Both the position numbers and the translations under genes were made by a program. A stretch of DNA of 64,000 nucleotides. It comes from Yimella lutea (GTDB lineage: Bacteria > Actinomycetota > Actinomycetes > Actinomycetales > Dermatophilaceae). Where the stretch lies: contig NZ_VFMO01000001.1 of assembly GCF_006715095.1 (NCBI RefSeq), positions 1,116,001 through 1,180,000 of the forward strand, read 5' to 3'. The notes below the pieces were generated by a model. The model worked only from the letters and a program-made list of their open reading frames with translations, did not search any database and was not told where the DNA came from. Within the stretch, counting starts at the first letter, position 1. Every line of letters starts with the position of its first letter. This document shows positions 17,964 through 27,664 of the stretch, one piece after another.

Positions 17964-18455
17964 TCAGTCGAGCGGGTTGAGCAGGCCGGTGTCGACGTCG
18001 TAGATGAACCCGCCCACCTCGGCGCGCTCGCCGATCAACGGGTGGCTGCGCACCTTCATCAGGTCGGTGCGCAGCGCCTTGCGCTGGTCGTCGACCACAT
18101 GGAATCGCTGCCAGGTGGAGTCGGTGCCGGTGAGTTCGTTGATCTTGGCGTGCAGTTCGTCTTCGGTCTGCGCCGCCATCGCGCACTTGGTGTGCGGGAT
18201 GACGACGATCCGGTTGACGTTCAACAGGTGCACCGCGAGCACCAGGGCCTCGAGGGCCGGCTCGTTGACGCGTCCGCCGGGGTTGCGGAAGATCTTCGCG
18301 TCACCGGGCTTCAGGCCGAGCATGCCGAGCGGGTCGATACGTGAATCCATGCAGGTGACAACGGCGACACCGGCCTTCGCGATGCCGTCGAATCCCTTGA
18401 GCGAGAACGCATCTGCGAACGCACGGTTCGCTTCGAGCAGGTCGTCGAATGCCAT
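17964..18455 (-). CDS. Beta-class carbonic anhydrase
   Basis: This 163-residue zinc enzyme interconverts CO2 and bicarbonate. The zinc ligands are Cys35 in TCMDSRIDP and His88/Cys91 in HTKCAM; the Asp-Arg pair of CMDSR orients the active site. It resembles the small Mycobacterium Rv1284-type beta enzymes in length. Its ATG follows the fumarase stop by one base (TGA-C-ATG), so the two are translated from one mRNA. Confidence 0.93.
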   Translation of the reverse strand: MAFDDLLEANRAFADAFSLKGFDGIAKAGVAVVTCMDSRIDPLGMLGLKPGDAKIFRNPGGRVNEPALEALVLAVHLLNVNRIVVIPHTKCAMAAQTEDELHAKINELTGTDSTWQRFHVVDDQRKALRTDLMKVRSHPLIGERAEVGGFIYDVDTGLLNPLD

Positions 18456-18456
18456 G

Positions 18457-20142
18457 TCATAGCCCCAGTCGTGTGGTGATGGTGAATGCGGTCGGCCTCG
18501 CGGTGGAAGCGAAGAAGTCGTTGCCCTTGTCGTCGACCACGATGAACGCGGGGAAGTCCTCGACCTCGATCTTCCAGATCGCCTCCATACCGAGTTCCTC
18601 GTACTCGACGACCTCGACGCTCTTGATGCAGTCCTGCGCGAGGCGAGCAGCGGGGCCACCGATCGATCCGAGGTAGAAGCCGCCGTGCGCGTGGCAAGCG
18701 TCGGTGACCTTCGTGCTCCTGTTGCCCTTGGCCAGCATCACCATCGATCCACCTGCGGCCTGAAACTGGTCGACATAGGAGTCCATGCGGCCGGCTGTGG
18801 TCGGGCCGAAGGAGCCGGACGCGTAGCCCTCGGGGGTCTTGGCCGGTCCGGCGTAGTAGACGGGGTGATCCTTGAGGTACTGCGGCATCTCCTCGCCGGC
18901 GTCCAGGCGTTCCTTGATCTTCGCGTGGGCGATGTCGCGGGCGACGACCAGCGGGCCCGTGAGCGACAGTCGGGTCTTGACCGGGTGCTTGGACAGCTCG
19001 GCCAGGATCTCGGGCATCGGTCGGTTCAAGTCGATCGCGACGACATCGTCAGAGCCCTTGTCCTCCAGTTCCTCGTGCGTGGTCTCGGGCAGGAAGCGCG
19101 CGGGGTCGGTTTCGAGCTGTTCGATGAACACTCCCTCCGGCGTGATCTTGCCCAGGCACTGGCGGTCGGCCGAGCACGACACCGCGATCGCGACGGGCAA
19201 CGAGGCGCCGTGGCGGGGCAGGCGCACCACCCGCACGTCGTGGCAGAAGTACTTCCCGCCGAACTGCGCACCGATACCGAAATTGCGGGTCAGCTCCAGC
19301 ACGCGCTCCTCGAGCTCGGTGTCGCGGAAGCCGTGCGCGGTCATCGAGCCACTGGTCGGCAGTTCGTCCAGGTACTTCGCGGACGCGTACTTGGCTGTCT
19401 TCAGGGCGAACTCGGCACTCGTGCCGCCGATGACGATCGCCAGGTGGTACGGCGGGCACGCGGCCGTACCCAGCGAGCGGAGCTTCTCGTCGAGGAACTT
19501 CAGCATCGCGTCAGGGTTCAGGATCGCCTTGGTCTCCTGGTAGAGGAACGACTTGTTCGCCGAGCCTCCGCCCTTGGCCATGAACAGGAACTTGTACGTC
19601 GTTTCGTGCCCGGCCTGGGTGTCGGCGTACAACTCGATCTGTGCGGGCAGGTTGGAGCCGGTGTTCTTCTCCTCCCACGTGGTGATCGGAGCCATCTGTG
19701 AGTAGCGCAGGTTGAGCTTGGTGTACGCGTCGTACACACCGCGGCTGAGCGCCGCCTCGTCCGGGGCGTCACCCTCGACGAGAACCTGAGATCCCTTCTT
19801 GCCCATGACGATTGCGGTACCGGTGTCCTGGCACATCGGTAGCACGCCGGCGGCAGCGATGTTCGCGTTCTTCAGCAGGTCGAGTGCCACGAATTTGTCG
19901 TTGTTGGACGCGTCCGGATCGTCCAGGATTCCCCGCAGCTGGCTCAGGTGCGCCGGGCGCAGGTAGTGCGCGATGTCGTGCATCGCGGTGGACGCAAGCA
20001 GTTGCAGAGCCGAAGGATCGACCTCGAGGAAGGTTCGGCCGCCGGGACCCTCGACGGTGCGGACTGCCTCGTCGGAGAGTTTGCGGTACGTGGTGGTGTC
20101 GGGCCCGATGGGCAGCAGGTCCTCGTAGGCGAATTCGGCCAT
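18457..20142 (-). CDS. Fumarate hydratase class I (iron-sulfur)
   Basis: This 561-residue [4Fe-4S] enzyme hydrates fumarate to malate in the TCA cycle. It is the single-chain form with fused alpha and beta parts. Cluster cysteines are in [28 protein letters not shown] and [14 protein letters not shown]; the beta part shows [22 protein letters not shown]. The start at 20142 has GGAG upstream and begins [18 protein letters not shown] hexamer (20172-20177) is a candidate -10. It is divergent from the sugar importer. Confidence 0.95.
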   Translation of the reverse strand: MAEFAYEDLLPIGPDTTTYRKLSDEAVRTVEGPGGRTFLEVDPSALQLLASTAMHDIAHYLRPAHLSQLRGILDDPDASNNDKFVALDLLKNANIAAAGVLPMCQDTGTAIVMGKKGSQVLVEGDAPDEAALSRGVYDAYTKLNLRYSQMAPITTWEEKNTGSNLPAQIELYADTQAGHETTYKFLFMAKGGGSANKSFLYQETKAILNPDAMLKFLDEKLRSLGTAACPPYHLAIVIGGTSAEFALKTAKYASAKYLDELPTSGSMTAHGFRDTELEERVLELTRNFGIGAQFGGKYFCHDVRVVRLPRHGASLPVAIAVSCSADRQCLGKITPEGVFIEQLETDPARFLPETTHEELEDKGSDDVVAIDLNRPMPEILAELSKHPVKTRLSLTGPLVVARDIAHAKIKERLDAGEEMPQYLKDHPVYYAGPAKTPEGYASGSFGPTTAGRMDSYVDQFQAAGGSMVMLAKGNRSTKVTDACHAHGGFYLGSIGGPAARLAQDCIKSVEVVEYEELGMEAIWKIEVEDFPAFIVVDDKGNDFFASTARPTAFTITTRLGL

Positions 20143-20331
20143 CGCTTGCTCCTTGTCGTCGATGCGGGACCAGCGTATTCCCGTGCCGAGGATGCCCGGC
20201 GGCAGGATCGGGCGCTTACGCCTGGAACGACGACGGGGTTCCGGTCGGATAGCCGTCGTGTCCGGATCGAGACCAAAACCGTTACCGGCGATACGGTCCG
20301 AATGACCCAACCATCAGTAAGGTCTGTTTGT

Positions 20332-20347
20332 CGTGACATTTGTCACA
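20332..20347 (+). promoter_or_regulatory. CRP/GlxR-like operator before the sugar ABC operon
   Basis: CGTGACATTTGTCACA matches the TGTGA-N6-TCACA consensus of cAMP receptor proteins with one mismatch, and is itself symmetric (GTGACA-TT-TGTCAC). It is 54 bp before the lipoprotein start and about 9 bp after a TAAGGT -10 candidate (20318-20323), so binding there would fit repression or fine control. It lies in the 258-bp gap shared with the divergent fumarase gene. Confidence 0.6.
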
Positions 20348-20400
20348 TGCGGGTGGTGGGACATGCCGATCACTCGAAAGGACACGACAGGAGCGATCAC

Positions 20401-21720
20401 ATGACAGGCCGAACGCCACCTCGGCGCAGTGCCGCGTTCATCGCGGCGACTGCCCTCGTGGCCAGCATGGGGCTCGCTGCGTGCGGCAGCGACGACTCCG
20501 CCGGGGGCACCCCGACCCTCACCTGGTACATCAACCCCGACGTCGGTAACGCCGACCCGTCGGCCGCGAAGGGTGGTCAGGCCTACCTGGCCAAGCGTTG
20601 CGCGGACGGATCCAAGGGTAAGTACAAGATCAAGGTGCAGTTGCTGCCCAACGACGCGAGTGACCAGCGACTGCAGTTGCTGCGCCGTCTCGCCGCAGGC
20701 GACAAGACGATGGACATCATGAGCGTCGACCCGGCGTTCTCCACCGAGTTCGCGGCGGCCGACTACTACGCACCGGTGCCCGACAACCTGCAGGCGCAGT
20801 TCAAGCAAGACCGGGTCCAGTCGTCCGTCGACGCGTCGATGTACAAGGACAAGCTCGTGTCGGTGCCGTTCTGGGCCAACACCCAGCTGCTCTGGTACAA
20901 GAAGTCGGTCGCTCAGAAGGCCGGACTCGACCCGCAGAACAAGCCGGTCACCTGGGACCAGCTGATCGAAGCTGCCAAGAAGACCAACACCCAGATCGGC
21001 GTCCAGGCCAAGCTCTACGAGGGCTACGCGGTGTGGATCAATGCGCTGATCACCAGTGCCGGCGGCGCGATCGTCGAGAACCCCGGCGAGACCTACGACA
21101 ACCTCAAGCTCGGCATCGACAGCGCAGCCGGCAAGAAGGCCGCCGACATCATCCGCAAGGTCGCGACGTCCGGCGTGGCCGGTCCGGCGATCGGTTCGTC
21201 GACCGAGACCGAGTCGCTCGGTCTGTTCGACGGACGCAACGGTGGGTTCCTGGTCAACTGGCCCTACACCTACGGCGCACTCGCCAACACCGACAAGAAG
21301 GACGTCGGTGCCGCGCTCTACCCGCGCGTCTCAGCGGGCGAGGAGTCCAAGCCCCCGTACGGCGGCATCCAGCTCGCTGTCGGCAAGGGATCCAAGCATG
21401 CCGACCTGGCCTATCAGGCGATCTCCTGCATCACGAACCAGGAGAACCAGACCATCTACATGACCAAGTCGGGCAACCCCGCCAGCCGCAAGAAGGTCTT
21501 CGACGACGCAGGTGTGGAGAAGGCCTTCCCCGGCGGCATCGCGAAGTTGATCCGGGAGAACCTCGACAACGCCGCACCGCGTCCGCTCACTCAGTACTGG
21601 GGTGACATCTCGTTGGCGCTGCAGCAGCGGTTCAGCCCGCCCGGGGCGCTCACCCCGCAGACCCCGGCGAGCACCCAGAAGTACATCGGCGAGGTCCTCA
21701 ACGGAAAGGCACTGTTGTGA
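20401..21720 (+). CDS. Sugar ABC transporter solute-binding lipoprotein (LpqY/trehalose type)
   Basis: This 439-residue extracytoplasmic receptor has a signal peptide with lipobox LAAC at about residue 28, starting from ATG 20401 with AGGAG upstream. The body is a family 1 solute-binding protein: RLQLLRRLAAGDKTMDIMSVDPAFSTEFA, VSVPFWANTQLLWYKKS and GGIQLAVGKGSKH. The arrangement binding protein-permease-permease-ATPase and the RLQLLRRL block recall mycobacterial LpqY-SugABC, a trehalose importer, but substrate is not provable from sequence. GTGA overlap couples it to the permease. Confidence 0.85.
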   Translation: MTGRTPPRRSAAFIAATALVASMGLAACGSDDSAGGTPTLTWYINPDVGNADPSAAKGGQAYLAKRCADGSKGKYKIKVQLLPNDASDQRLQLLRRLAAGDKTMDIMSVDPAFSTEFAAADYYAPVPDNLQAQFKQDRVQSSVDASMYKDKLVSVPFWANTQLLWYKKSVAQKAGLDPQNKPVTWDQLIEAAKKTNTQIGVQAKLYEGYAVWINALITSAGGAIVENPGETYDNLKLGIDSAAGKKAADIIRKVATSGVAGPAIGSSTETESLGLFDGRNGGFLVNWPYTYGALANTDKKDVGAALYPRVSAGEESKPPYGGIQLAVGKGSKHADLAYQAISCITNQENQTIYMTKSGNPASRKKVFDDAGVEKAFPGGIAKLIRENLDNAAPRPLTQYWGDISLALQQRFSPPGALTPQTPASTQKYIGEVLNGKALL

Positions 21721-22667
21721 GTACCGCTACAGAAGCCGCTGCCGACACCCGCAAGCGCAAGGGCGGACTCTCCGACCGCGCGAAGGGTGAGCGGTCGCTC
21801 GGATGGAAGCTGGCCGGCCCCGCGTTCGTCATCATGCTGCTGGTGACGCTCTACCCGATCGCGTACGCGATCTACCTGTCGCTGTTCAGCTACCGCCTCA
21901 CCGACCCGAGCGCACGCAAGTTCGTCGGGTTGCAGAACTACGTCACCGCTCTGGGTGACGGCCTGTTCTGGGAGGCGTTCATGACGACGTTCTTCATCGT
22001 GGTCGTCACGCTGGTGTTCGAGTTGATCCTCGGTTTCGCGATCGCGTTGCTGATGAACAAGGTCGTGCTTCCGCGGCGTACGCTGCGCACGATCGTGCTG
22101 ATTCCGTACGCGATCATCACCGTTGTCTCCGCGTTCGCGTGGTTGTACGCGGCGCAACCGGACACCGGATTCATCAACCACTGGCTGCACACGCTGAGCT
22201 TCGGCGCCTGGGACCTCAACTACGACTGGTTCGGCGGACGCTGGAGCGCGCTGTTCATCATCTGCCTGTCGGAGATCTGGAAGACCACCCCGTTCGTTTC
22301 GCTGCTCCTGCTGGCCGGTCTGGCCCAGGTGGACGGCGCGATGGAGGAGGCCGCGAAGGTCGACGGTGCGTCCTGGTGGCAGCGTTTGACCAAGGTGATC
22401 CTGCCGAACATGAAGGCGGCGATCATGGTCGCCACCCTCTTCCGCACGCTCGACGCGGTGCGTATCTACGACAACCCGGTGGTGATGACCGGTGGTGCGA
22501 ACAAGACCACGACGCTGTCGATGCTGGTCGGCCGGGAAACGGTCGAACGCGTCGAGATCGGCATGGGCTCCGCGCTCGCCGTGATCCTGTTCATCATCGT
22601 GCTCATCATCGCGGGCATCTTCGTCAAGGGCTTCAAGGTCGACCTGGCCGGTGGAGGGAGGAGCTGA
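21717..22667 (+). CDS. Sugar ABC transporter permease (MalF/SugA type)
   Basis: This 316-residue membrane protein has about six hydrophobic segments and the EAA loop EEAAKVDGASWWQRLTKVILP (about residues 203-223) that binds the ATPase. It is the first of two permeases forming the channel. The GTG start overlaps the lipoprotein stop. GLQNYVTAL near residue 70 is a family block. Confidence 0.92.
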   Translation: MSTATEAAADTRKRKGGLSDRAKGERSLGWKLAGPAFVIMLLVTLYPIAYAIYLSLFSYRLTDPSARKFVGLQNYVTALGDGLFWEAFMTTFFIVVVTLVFELILGFAIALLMNKVVLPRRTLRTIVLIPYAIITVVSAFAWLYAAQPDTGFINHWLHTLSFGAWDLNYDWFGGRWSALFIICLSEIWKTTPFVSLLLLAGLAQVDGAMEEAAKVDGASWWQRLTKVILPNMKAAIMVATLFRTLDAVRIYDNPVVMTGGANKTTTLSMLVGRETVERVEIGMGSALAVILFIIVLIIAGIFVKGFKVDLAGGGRS

Positions 22668-22670
22668 TCC

Positions 22671-23534
22671 ATGGAAACCAACGTCAGCAACAAGGCAAAG
22701 TGGGGAATGTTCGCCTTCTCCATCCCGGTGATGATCTGGACGATCATTCCGATCATCTGGATCTTCGCGACCTCGCTGAAGAAGCCGGGCGACCTCACCA
22801 ACCCGGACAAGAGCTCGTTCGGCAACTTCTGGCCCAAGGAACCCACTTGGGACAACTACAAGCTGATCTTCAGCTCCGACGGTGCTGGTGAACTCTTCAA
22901 GCCGGCCCTGTGGAACTCGATCATCATCTGTCTGCTCGCGACTTTCATCGCGGTGATCCTGGCGACGTTCTGTGCGTACGCCATCGCCCGACTGGACTTC
23001 CCGGGCAAGAAGCTGATCCTCACCACGGCGCTCGCGGTGTCGTTCTTCCCGGTCATCGCGATGGTCACTCCGCTGTTCAACCTGTGGCGTCAGATCGGCC
23101 TGTTCGACACGATGCCCGGTTTGGTCATCCCGTACCTGGCGTTGACCCTGCCGTTGTCCATCTGGACGCTGTCTGCCTTCTTCCAGCAGATCCCGTGGGA
23201 GATGGAGCAGGCGGCGCAGGTCGACGGCGCAACCAGTTGGCAGGCCTTCACCAAGGTCATCGCCCCGTTGGCCGCACCCGGTGTGTTCACGACCGCGATC
23301 ATCGCGTTCTTCACCGCCTGGAACGACTTCGTGTTCTCCAGCAACCTGACCTCGGAGAACGCGCGGACCGTCCCGGCTGCGCTGGCCTTCTTCACCGGCG
23401 CCAGCCAGTTCGAACAGCCGACGGGCGCCATCTGCGCGGCCGCGGTCGTCGTCACCATCCCCGTCGTCATCCTCGTGCTGCTCTTCCAGCGCCGGATCGT
23501 CTCGGGCCTCACCTCCGGTGCCGTCAAGGGCTGA
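22671..23534 (+). CDS. Sugar ABC transporter permease (MalG/SugB type)
   Basis: This 287-residue second permease has the EAA loop MEQAAQVDGATSWQAFTKVIAPLAAPG and the terminal pattern RRIVSGLTSGAVKG typical of MalG-like proteins. It starts 3 bp after the SugA-like stop, with GGAGG just upstream. Six membrane segments are visible. Confidence 0.93.
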   Translation: METNVSNKAKWGMFAFSIPVMIWTIIPIIWIFATSLKKPGDLTNPDKSSFGNFWPKEPTWDNYKLIFSSDGAGELFKPALWNSIIICLLATFIAVILATFCAYAIARLDFPGKKLILTTALAVSFFPVIAMVTPLFNLWRQIGLFDTMPGLVIPYLALTLPLSIWTLSAFFQQIPWEMEQAAQVDGATSWQAFTKVIAPLAAPGVFTTAIIAFFTAWNDFVFSSNLTSENARTVPAALAFFTGASQFEQPTGAICAAAVVVTIPVVILVLLFQRRIVSGLTSGAVKG

Positions 23535-23576
23535 CCGGGCACATCTCGTACGCCCTGTTTTCGAAAGGCAGATTCC

Positions 23577-24881
23577 ATGTCAAGCATCGAGTTGAAGAAC
23601 ATCGTCAAGAAGTACGGTGACGGCTTCCCGGCAGTGAACGACGTATCGCTGGACATCGCGGACGGCGAGTTCATGATCCTCGTCGGCCCGTCCGGTTGCG
23701 GTAAGTCCACGCTGCTGCGGATGGTCGTGGGCCTGGAGGACATCACCTCCGGTGACCTGCTGATCAACGGCAAGCGGGTCAACGACCTCGCGCCGCGTGA
23801 CCGCAACCTGTCGATGGTGTTCCAGAACTACGCCCTCTACCCGCACCTGACGGTGGGGGAGAACATCGCCTTCCCGCTGCGGCTGGCCAAGGGTCAGCAC
23901 AGCGAGGAGGAGATCAAGTCCAAGGTGCAGGCCGCCGCCGACATGCTGGAGCTCAACGAGCACCTCGAGCGCAAGCCGGCCAACCTGTCCGGTGGTCAGC
24001 GGCAGCGTGTGGCCATGGGTCGCGCGATCGTCCGTGACGCGGACGCGTTCCTGTTCGACGAACCGCTGTCGAACCTGGACGCCAAGCTGCGCGGTCAGAT
24101 GCGTACCGAGATCGCGCGTATGCAGCGCCGCCTCGGCATCACCACCATCTACGTCACCCACGACCAGACCGAGGCGATGACCCTCGGCGACCGGGTCGCG
24201 GTGCTGAAGAAGGGTGTGCTGCAGCAGTGCGCATCGCCGCGGGAGTTGTACGAACAGCCGATCAACCTGTTCGTCGCCGGGTTCATCGGTTCGCCGCCGA
24301 TGAACTTCCTGCCCGCGCGGGTTGATGGCGACACCCTGCACCTGCCGTTCGTCGACGTCCTTATGGACGGCGATCTTGCGGCCAAGGTGAAGGGCAAGGA
24401 TCTGGTGATCGTCGGTCTGCGTCCCGAGCACATCAAGGACGCCTCGCTGGGCGACAAGATCGACGGTGTCACGTTCACTCCGAACGTCGACCAGACCGAA
24501 TGGTTGGGCAACGAGCAGTACGCTTACATCCCGTTCGAGGCTGACTCCGCGGTGCGCGACAAGCTCGAGGAACTCGACCGCGACCTCGACGGTGAGGGCA
24601 TGCGCACCCAGATGATCGTCAACCTCGACTCCCGTTCGCGGGTGCTCGAGGGAGACGACGCCGAGTTGATCTTCGACCCGTCGTTGATGCACGTCTTTGA
24701 TCCCGAGTCCGGCGACAACCTGACCCGCGACGACGACAAGGCGGCCGAGATCGCTCGCGACTCCGAGCAGCAGCGCAAGGCTGCCCTCGATCGGGCCAAG
24801 GCGCTCGAGGCGAAGTCCTCGAACACCCCGGCGCACGCCGGCGGCCGTGATCGGGACGGTGGCTCCTCGCGGGCGTCCTGA
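23577..24881 (+). CDS. Sugar ABC transporter ATPase (MsmX/UgpC/SugC type)
   Basis: This 434-residue ATPase has Walker A GPSGCGKS (about 37-44), Q-loop VFQNYALYPHLTV, signature NLSGGQRQR, Walker B AFLFDEPLSNLD and switch His in VTHDQTEAM. The C-terminal regulatory OB/TOBE region (from about 240) is followed by an extra charged, low-complexity tail of about 55 residues (DDDKAAEIARDSEQQRK onward), longer than in most relatives. It closes the four-gene importer and is followed by a terminator. Confidence 0.93.
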   Translation: MSSIELKNIVKKYGDGFPAVNDVSLDIADGEFMILVGPSGCGKSTLLRMVVGLEDITSGDLLINGKRVNDLAPRDRNLSMVFQNYALYPHLTVGENIAFPLRLAKGQHSEEEIKSKVQAAADMLELNEHLERKPANLSGGQRQRVAMGRAIVRDADAFLFDEPLSNLDAKLRGQMRTEIARMQRRLGITTIYVTHDQTEAMTLGDRVAVLKKGVLQQCASPRELYEQPINLFVAGFIGSPPMNFLPARVDGDTLHLPFVDVLMDGDLAAKVKGKDLVIVGLRPEHIKDASLGDKIDGVTFTPNVDQTEWLGNEQYAYIPFEADSAVRDKLEELDRDLDGEGMRTQMIVNLDSRSRVLEGDDAELIFDPSLMHVFDPESGDNLTRDDDKAAEIARDSEQQRKAALDRAKALEAKSSNTPAHAGGRDRDGGSSRAS

Positions 24882-24895
24882 CCGCAGGTACACCA

Positions 24896-24928
24896 AAGGG
24901 CCCGTCCCGGTTCGCCGGGGCGGGCCTT
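24896..24928 (+). terminator. Terminator after the sugar importer
   Basis: A 14-15 bp GC-rich stem (AAGGGCCCGTCCCGG and a near complement) with a TTCG tetraloop lies 15 bp after the ATPase stop. Confidence 0.75.
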
Positions 24929-25087
24929 GCCCGTCCACCTTCTGCCGTTCACTCCAGCTCGGCGAAGCTACTGAACGCGTGCGAACCCACTAGGTGTGTG
25001 AGGTAGGGACGCGTTGGACCAGTAGGTTTGCGGGGATCCGGGGGAAACATATGCGACTGGGTCGCATCAAGGAGTAGGGTCCTTCGC

Positions 25088-25780
25088 ATGCACGTACCCG
25101 ACGGATTCCTCGACGTACCGACGTCGCTCGGCACGGGCGTCATCGCCGCCGGCGGCGTGGCTCTCGCGCTGCGCGGAGCACGCCGCGAACTCAGCGAGGC
25201 CGCTGCACCTCTCGCCGGTCTGGTCGCGGTGTTCGTGTTCGCCGCGCAGATGCTGAACTTCCCGGTCGGCGCGGGCACCTCGGGTCACCTGCTCGGCGGC
25301 GCGCTCGCCGCGATCCTGGTCGGTCCGTACACGGCAACCCTTGCGCTGACCGTCGTGCTGCTCGTACAGGCGCTGCTGTTCGCCGACGGCGGCATCACCG
25401 CGCTCGGCACGAACGTCGTGCTGATGGGCATTGTCGGTGTCTGGGCCGGCTGGTTGGTCTTCCGTGGACTGCAGGCCGTTCTTCCCAAGAAGCGGACGAT
25501 GGTGCCACCCGCCGCGTTCGTCGCCGCGTTGCTGAGCGTCCCGGCCGCTGCGCTGGCGTTCACCGGCCTGTACGCCATCGGCGGCGAAGCCCCGATCCCG
25601 CTCGGCAAGCTCGCGGTCACGATGCTCGGCTGGCACCTGCTGATCGGCCTGGGTGAGGCGCTGATCACGACGCTCGCCGTCTCGTCCGTGCTCGCCGCAC
25701 GTCCGGACCTGGTGTACGGCGCGCGCCGCTACCGGGCCGACAACGAACTCGTCATCCGCCGCACGGAGGTGGCCGCATGA
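25088..25780 (+). CDS. cbiM: Cobalt/nickel ECF transporter substrate-binding membrane protein CbiM
   Basis: This 230-residue S-component has six or so membrane helices. The start at 25088 gives MHVPDGFLD; in CbiM/NikM the N-terminal amine, His2 and a loop His (here in GAGTSGHLLGG) coordinate the metal, so this start is functionally required. TAGGGT (25075-25080) lies 7 bp upstream, so the transcript is probably leaderless, leaving no room for a B12 or NiCo riboswitch. The operon is cbiM, PDGLE protein, cbiQ, cbiO. Confidence 0.93.
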   Translation: MHVPDGFLDVPTSLGTGVIAAGGVALALRGARRELSEAAAPLAGLVAVFVFAAQMLNFPVGAGTSGHLLGGALAAILVGPYTATLALTVVLLVQALLFADGGITALGTNVVLMGIVGVWAGWLVFRGLQAVLPKKRTMVPPAAFVAALLSVPAAALAFTGLYAIGGEAPIPLGKLAVTMLGWHLLIGLGEALITTLAVSSVLAARPDLVYGARRYRADNELVIRRTEVAA

Positions 25781-26136
25781 GCACCGATCTCGACCAGACG
25801 GCCGAGCCGCACAGCGAATCGTCCATGAAGCGGGTCTCCACCCGCACGGTCCTGATCGTCGGGACAATCGTCAGCATCCTTCTCGCGGGCGTCGTGTCCT
25901 TCTACGCGTCCGCCAATCCTGATGGTCTGGAGTACGTCGCCGAGTCGCTCGGCTTCGCCGACTCCGCGAAGGACCATCAGACTGCAGACTCACCGCTCGC
26001 CGACTACACGGTCAGCGGTGTGGCGGACTCGCGAGTGTCGGGGGGACTCGCGGGTCTGGCCGGTCTGATCGTCGTTGCCGCGATCATGGCCGGTCTCATC
26101 TGGCTGCTGCGCCGCAGCTCGCGCAAGAACGACTGA
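25777..26136 (+). CDS. PDGLE-domain (CbiN-like) component of the Co/Ni importer
   Basis: This 119-residue protein has two membrane helices (about 24-46 and 89-110) flanking an extracellular loop that contains NPDGLEYVAE, the PDGLE signature of small accessory subunits that replace CbiN/NikL. The ATG overlaps the cbiM stop (ATGA). It is needed for metal loading in related systems. Confidence 0.88.
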   Translation: MSTDLDQTAEPHSESSMKRVSTRTVLIVGTIVSILLAGVVSFYASANPDGLEYVAESLGFADSAKDHQTADSPLADYTVSGVADSRVSGGLAGLAGLIVVAAIMAGLIWLLRRSSRKND

Positions 26137-26141
26137 CCGCT

Positions 26142-26903
26142 TTGGGTGGTCCGCACGGGCACGCCCTGCACTGGCACGGTCACTCGCCGGTGCACGCGCT
26201 CGCACCGCAGGTCAAGCTGGTGGCACTGGCGCTGTTCGTCGTGTCGGTCGTCGCGACCAGCACGAGCAACTGGTGGGCGTTCGGAGTCCACGCTCTGCTG
26301 CTGGGCGGTGCGATCACCGTCGCGCGGGTGCCGGTGACCTCCCTGGTGCGTCGGATGTGGATCGAGGTGCCGTTCGTCGTGTTTGCGGTGCTGATGCCAT
26401 TCGTGTCCACCGGTCCGCGGACGCAGCTGCTCGGGGTCACGGTGTCCGAACCCGGCCTGCATGCCGGTCTCGCGTTACTGGCCCGAGGGACGCTCGGCGT
26501 GCTCGCGTCGCTGTTGTTCGCGGCCACGACCGAGGCGCCGGACGTCGTCCGCGGCCTGGACCGGTTGCGGTTGCCGCAGCAACTGGTGCAGATCCTTGGA
26601 TTCACCGTGCGCTATCTGGACGTCGTGACCGATCAATTGCGCCGGATGCGGATGGCACGTGAATCCCGAGGATTCACAGCCACATCGGTGCGTCAGTGGC
26701 CGGTGCTTGCGTCCACCGCCGGCGCCTTGTTCATCCGTTCCTACGAGCGCGGCGAACGAGTGCACTTGGCCATGTTGTCGCGCGGGTACGGTGGGCGGAT
26801 GCCGCGCGCCGAAGCAGAACACGTGAGTGCCCGGGCATGGATCCTCGGTCTCACCGTCCCGGTTCTTGCAGCGACCGTCGCCATCGTGAGCCACCTGCTG
26901 TGA
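26142..26903 (+). CDS. cbiQ: ECF transporter T component CbiQ
   Basis: This 253-residue transmembrane coupling protein contains the two Ala-Arg-Gly-type coupling motifs as RMARESRGF and MLSRGYGGRMP, which contact the ATPase. The start is TTG at 26142, 5 bp after the upstream stop; no ATG or GTG in frame is near. The N-terminus is His-rich (GPHGHALHWHGHSPVH), which may help handle the metal. Confidence 0.9.
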   Translation: MGGPHGHALHWHGHSPVHALAPQVKLVALALFVVSVVATSTSNWWAFGVHALLLGGAITVARVPVTSLVRRMWIEVPFVVFAVLMPFVSTGPRTQLLGVTVSEPGLHAGLALLARGTLGVLASLLFAATTEAPDVVRGLDRLRLPQQLVQILGFTVRYLDVVTDQLRRMRMARESRGFTATSVRQWPVLASTAGALFIRSYERGERVHLAMLSRGYGGRMPRAEAEHVSARAWILGLTVPVLAATVAIVSHLL

Positions 26904-27655
26904 GCACACCTGTTCTCGACGTCCGCGGACTGGCTTTCGCCTATCCGGACGGCCACCAGGCGCTGTTCGGTGTCGATCTGCACGTGCACCGTGGCGAGCG
27001 GGTGGCGTTGCTCGGTCCCAACGGTGCCGGCAAGACCACACTTGTGTTGCAGCTCAACGGGATTCTGCGCGCCGGGGCGGGGTCGGTGGCTGTCTCCGGG
27101 ATGCCCGTCGACGACAAGAACCTGCTCGAGATCCGGCGCCGCGTGGGCATCGTCTTCCAGGACCCCGACGACCAGTTGTTCATGCCGACGGTGGGGGAGG
27201 ACGTCGCGTTCGGACCGCGCAACCTGGGGCTGCGCGGAGCCGAACTCCAGCAGCGGGTCGAGCACGCTCTGGAATTGGTCGGTATGGCCCAGTTCGCGGG
27301 GCGTCCGCCGCATCACCTGTCGTTCGGTCAACGGCGTCGCGTCGCCATCGCGACCGTGCTTGCGATGGAGCCGGAGATCCTGGTCATGGACGAACCGAGT
27401 TCGAATCTCGACCCGGCTTCACGCCGCGAGATCGCCGAGATCGTCCAGTCGCTCGATGTGACGATGCTGATGGTCACCCACGACCTGCCGTACGCGGTGC
27501 AACTGTGCGAGCGATCGGTGATCCTGTCGGACGGCGTGATCGCCGCCGACGGCCATACCGTCGACCTGCTGTCGGACGACGATCTGATGAAGCGCCACCG
27601 TCTCGAGATGCCCTTCGGGTTCGACGTGCGTGGCCTCAAGCGCGCCACCGACTGA
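26900..27655 (+). CDS. cbiO: ECF transporter ATPase CbiO
   Basis: This 251-residue ATPase starts at GTG 26900, overlapping the cbiQ stop. Walker A is GPNGAGKT, Walker B ILVMDEPSSNLD, switch His VTHDL. The signature is LSFGQRRRV rather than LSGGQ, which is normal for CbiO. It powers cobalt or nickel uptake; a choice between the two metals cannot be made from sequence. Confidence 0.94.
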   Translation: MSTPVLDVRGLAFAYPDGHQALFGVDLHVHRGERVALLGPNGAGKTTLVLQLNGILRAGAGSVAVSGMPVDDKNLLEIRRRVGIVFQDPDDQLFMPTVGEDVAFGPRNLGLRGAELQQRVEHALELVGMAQFAGRPPHHLSFGQRRRVAIATVLAMEPEILVMDEPSSNLDPASRREIAEIVQSLDVTMLMVTHDLPYAVQLCERSVILSDGVIAADGHTVDLLSDDDLMKRHRLEMPFGFDVRGLKRATD

Positions 27656-27664
27656 ACCCCAACC

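Noticed and set aside
24929..25087. Cobalamin or NiCo riboswitch upstream of cbiM
   Set aside because: A TAGGGT -10 lies only 7 bp before the start, leaving no leader RNA, and no B12 box is visible.
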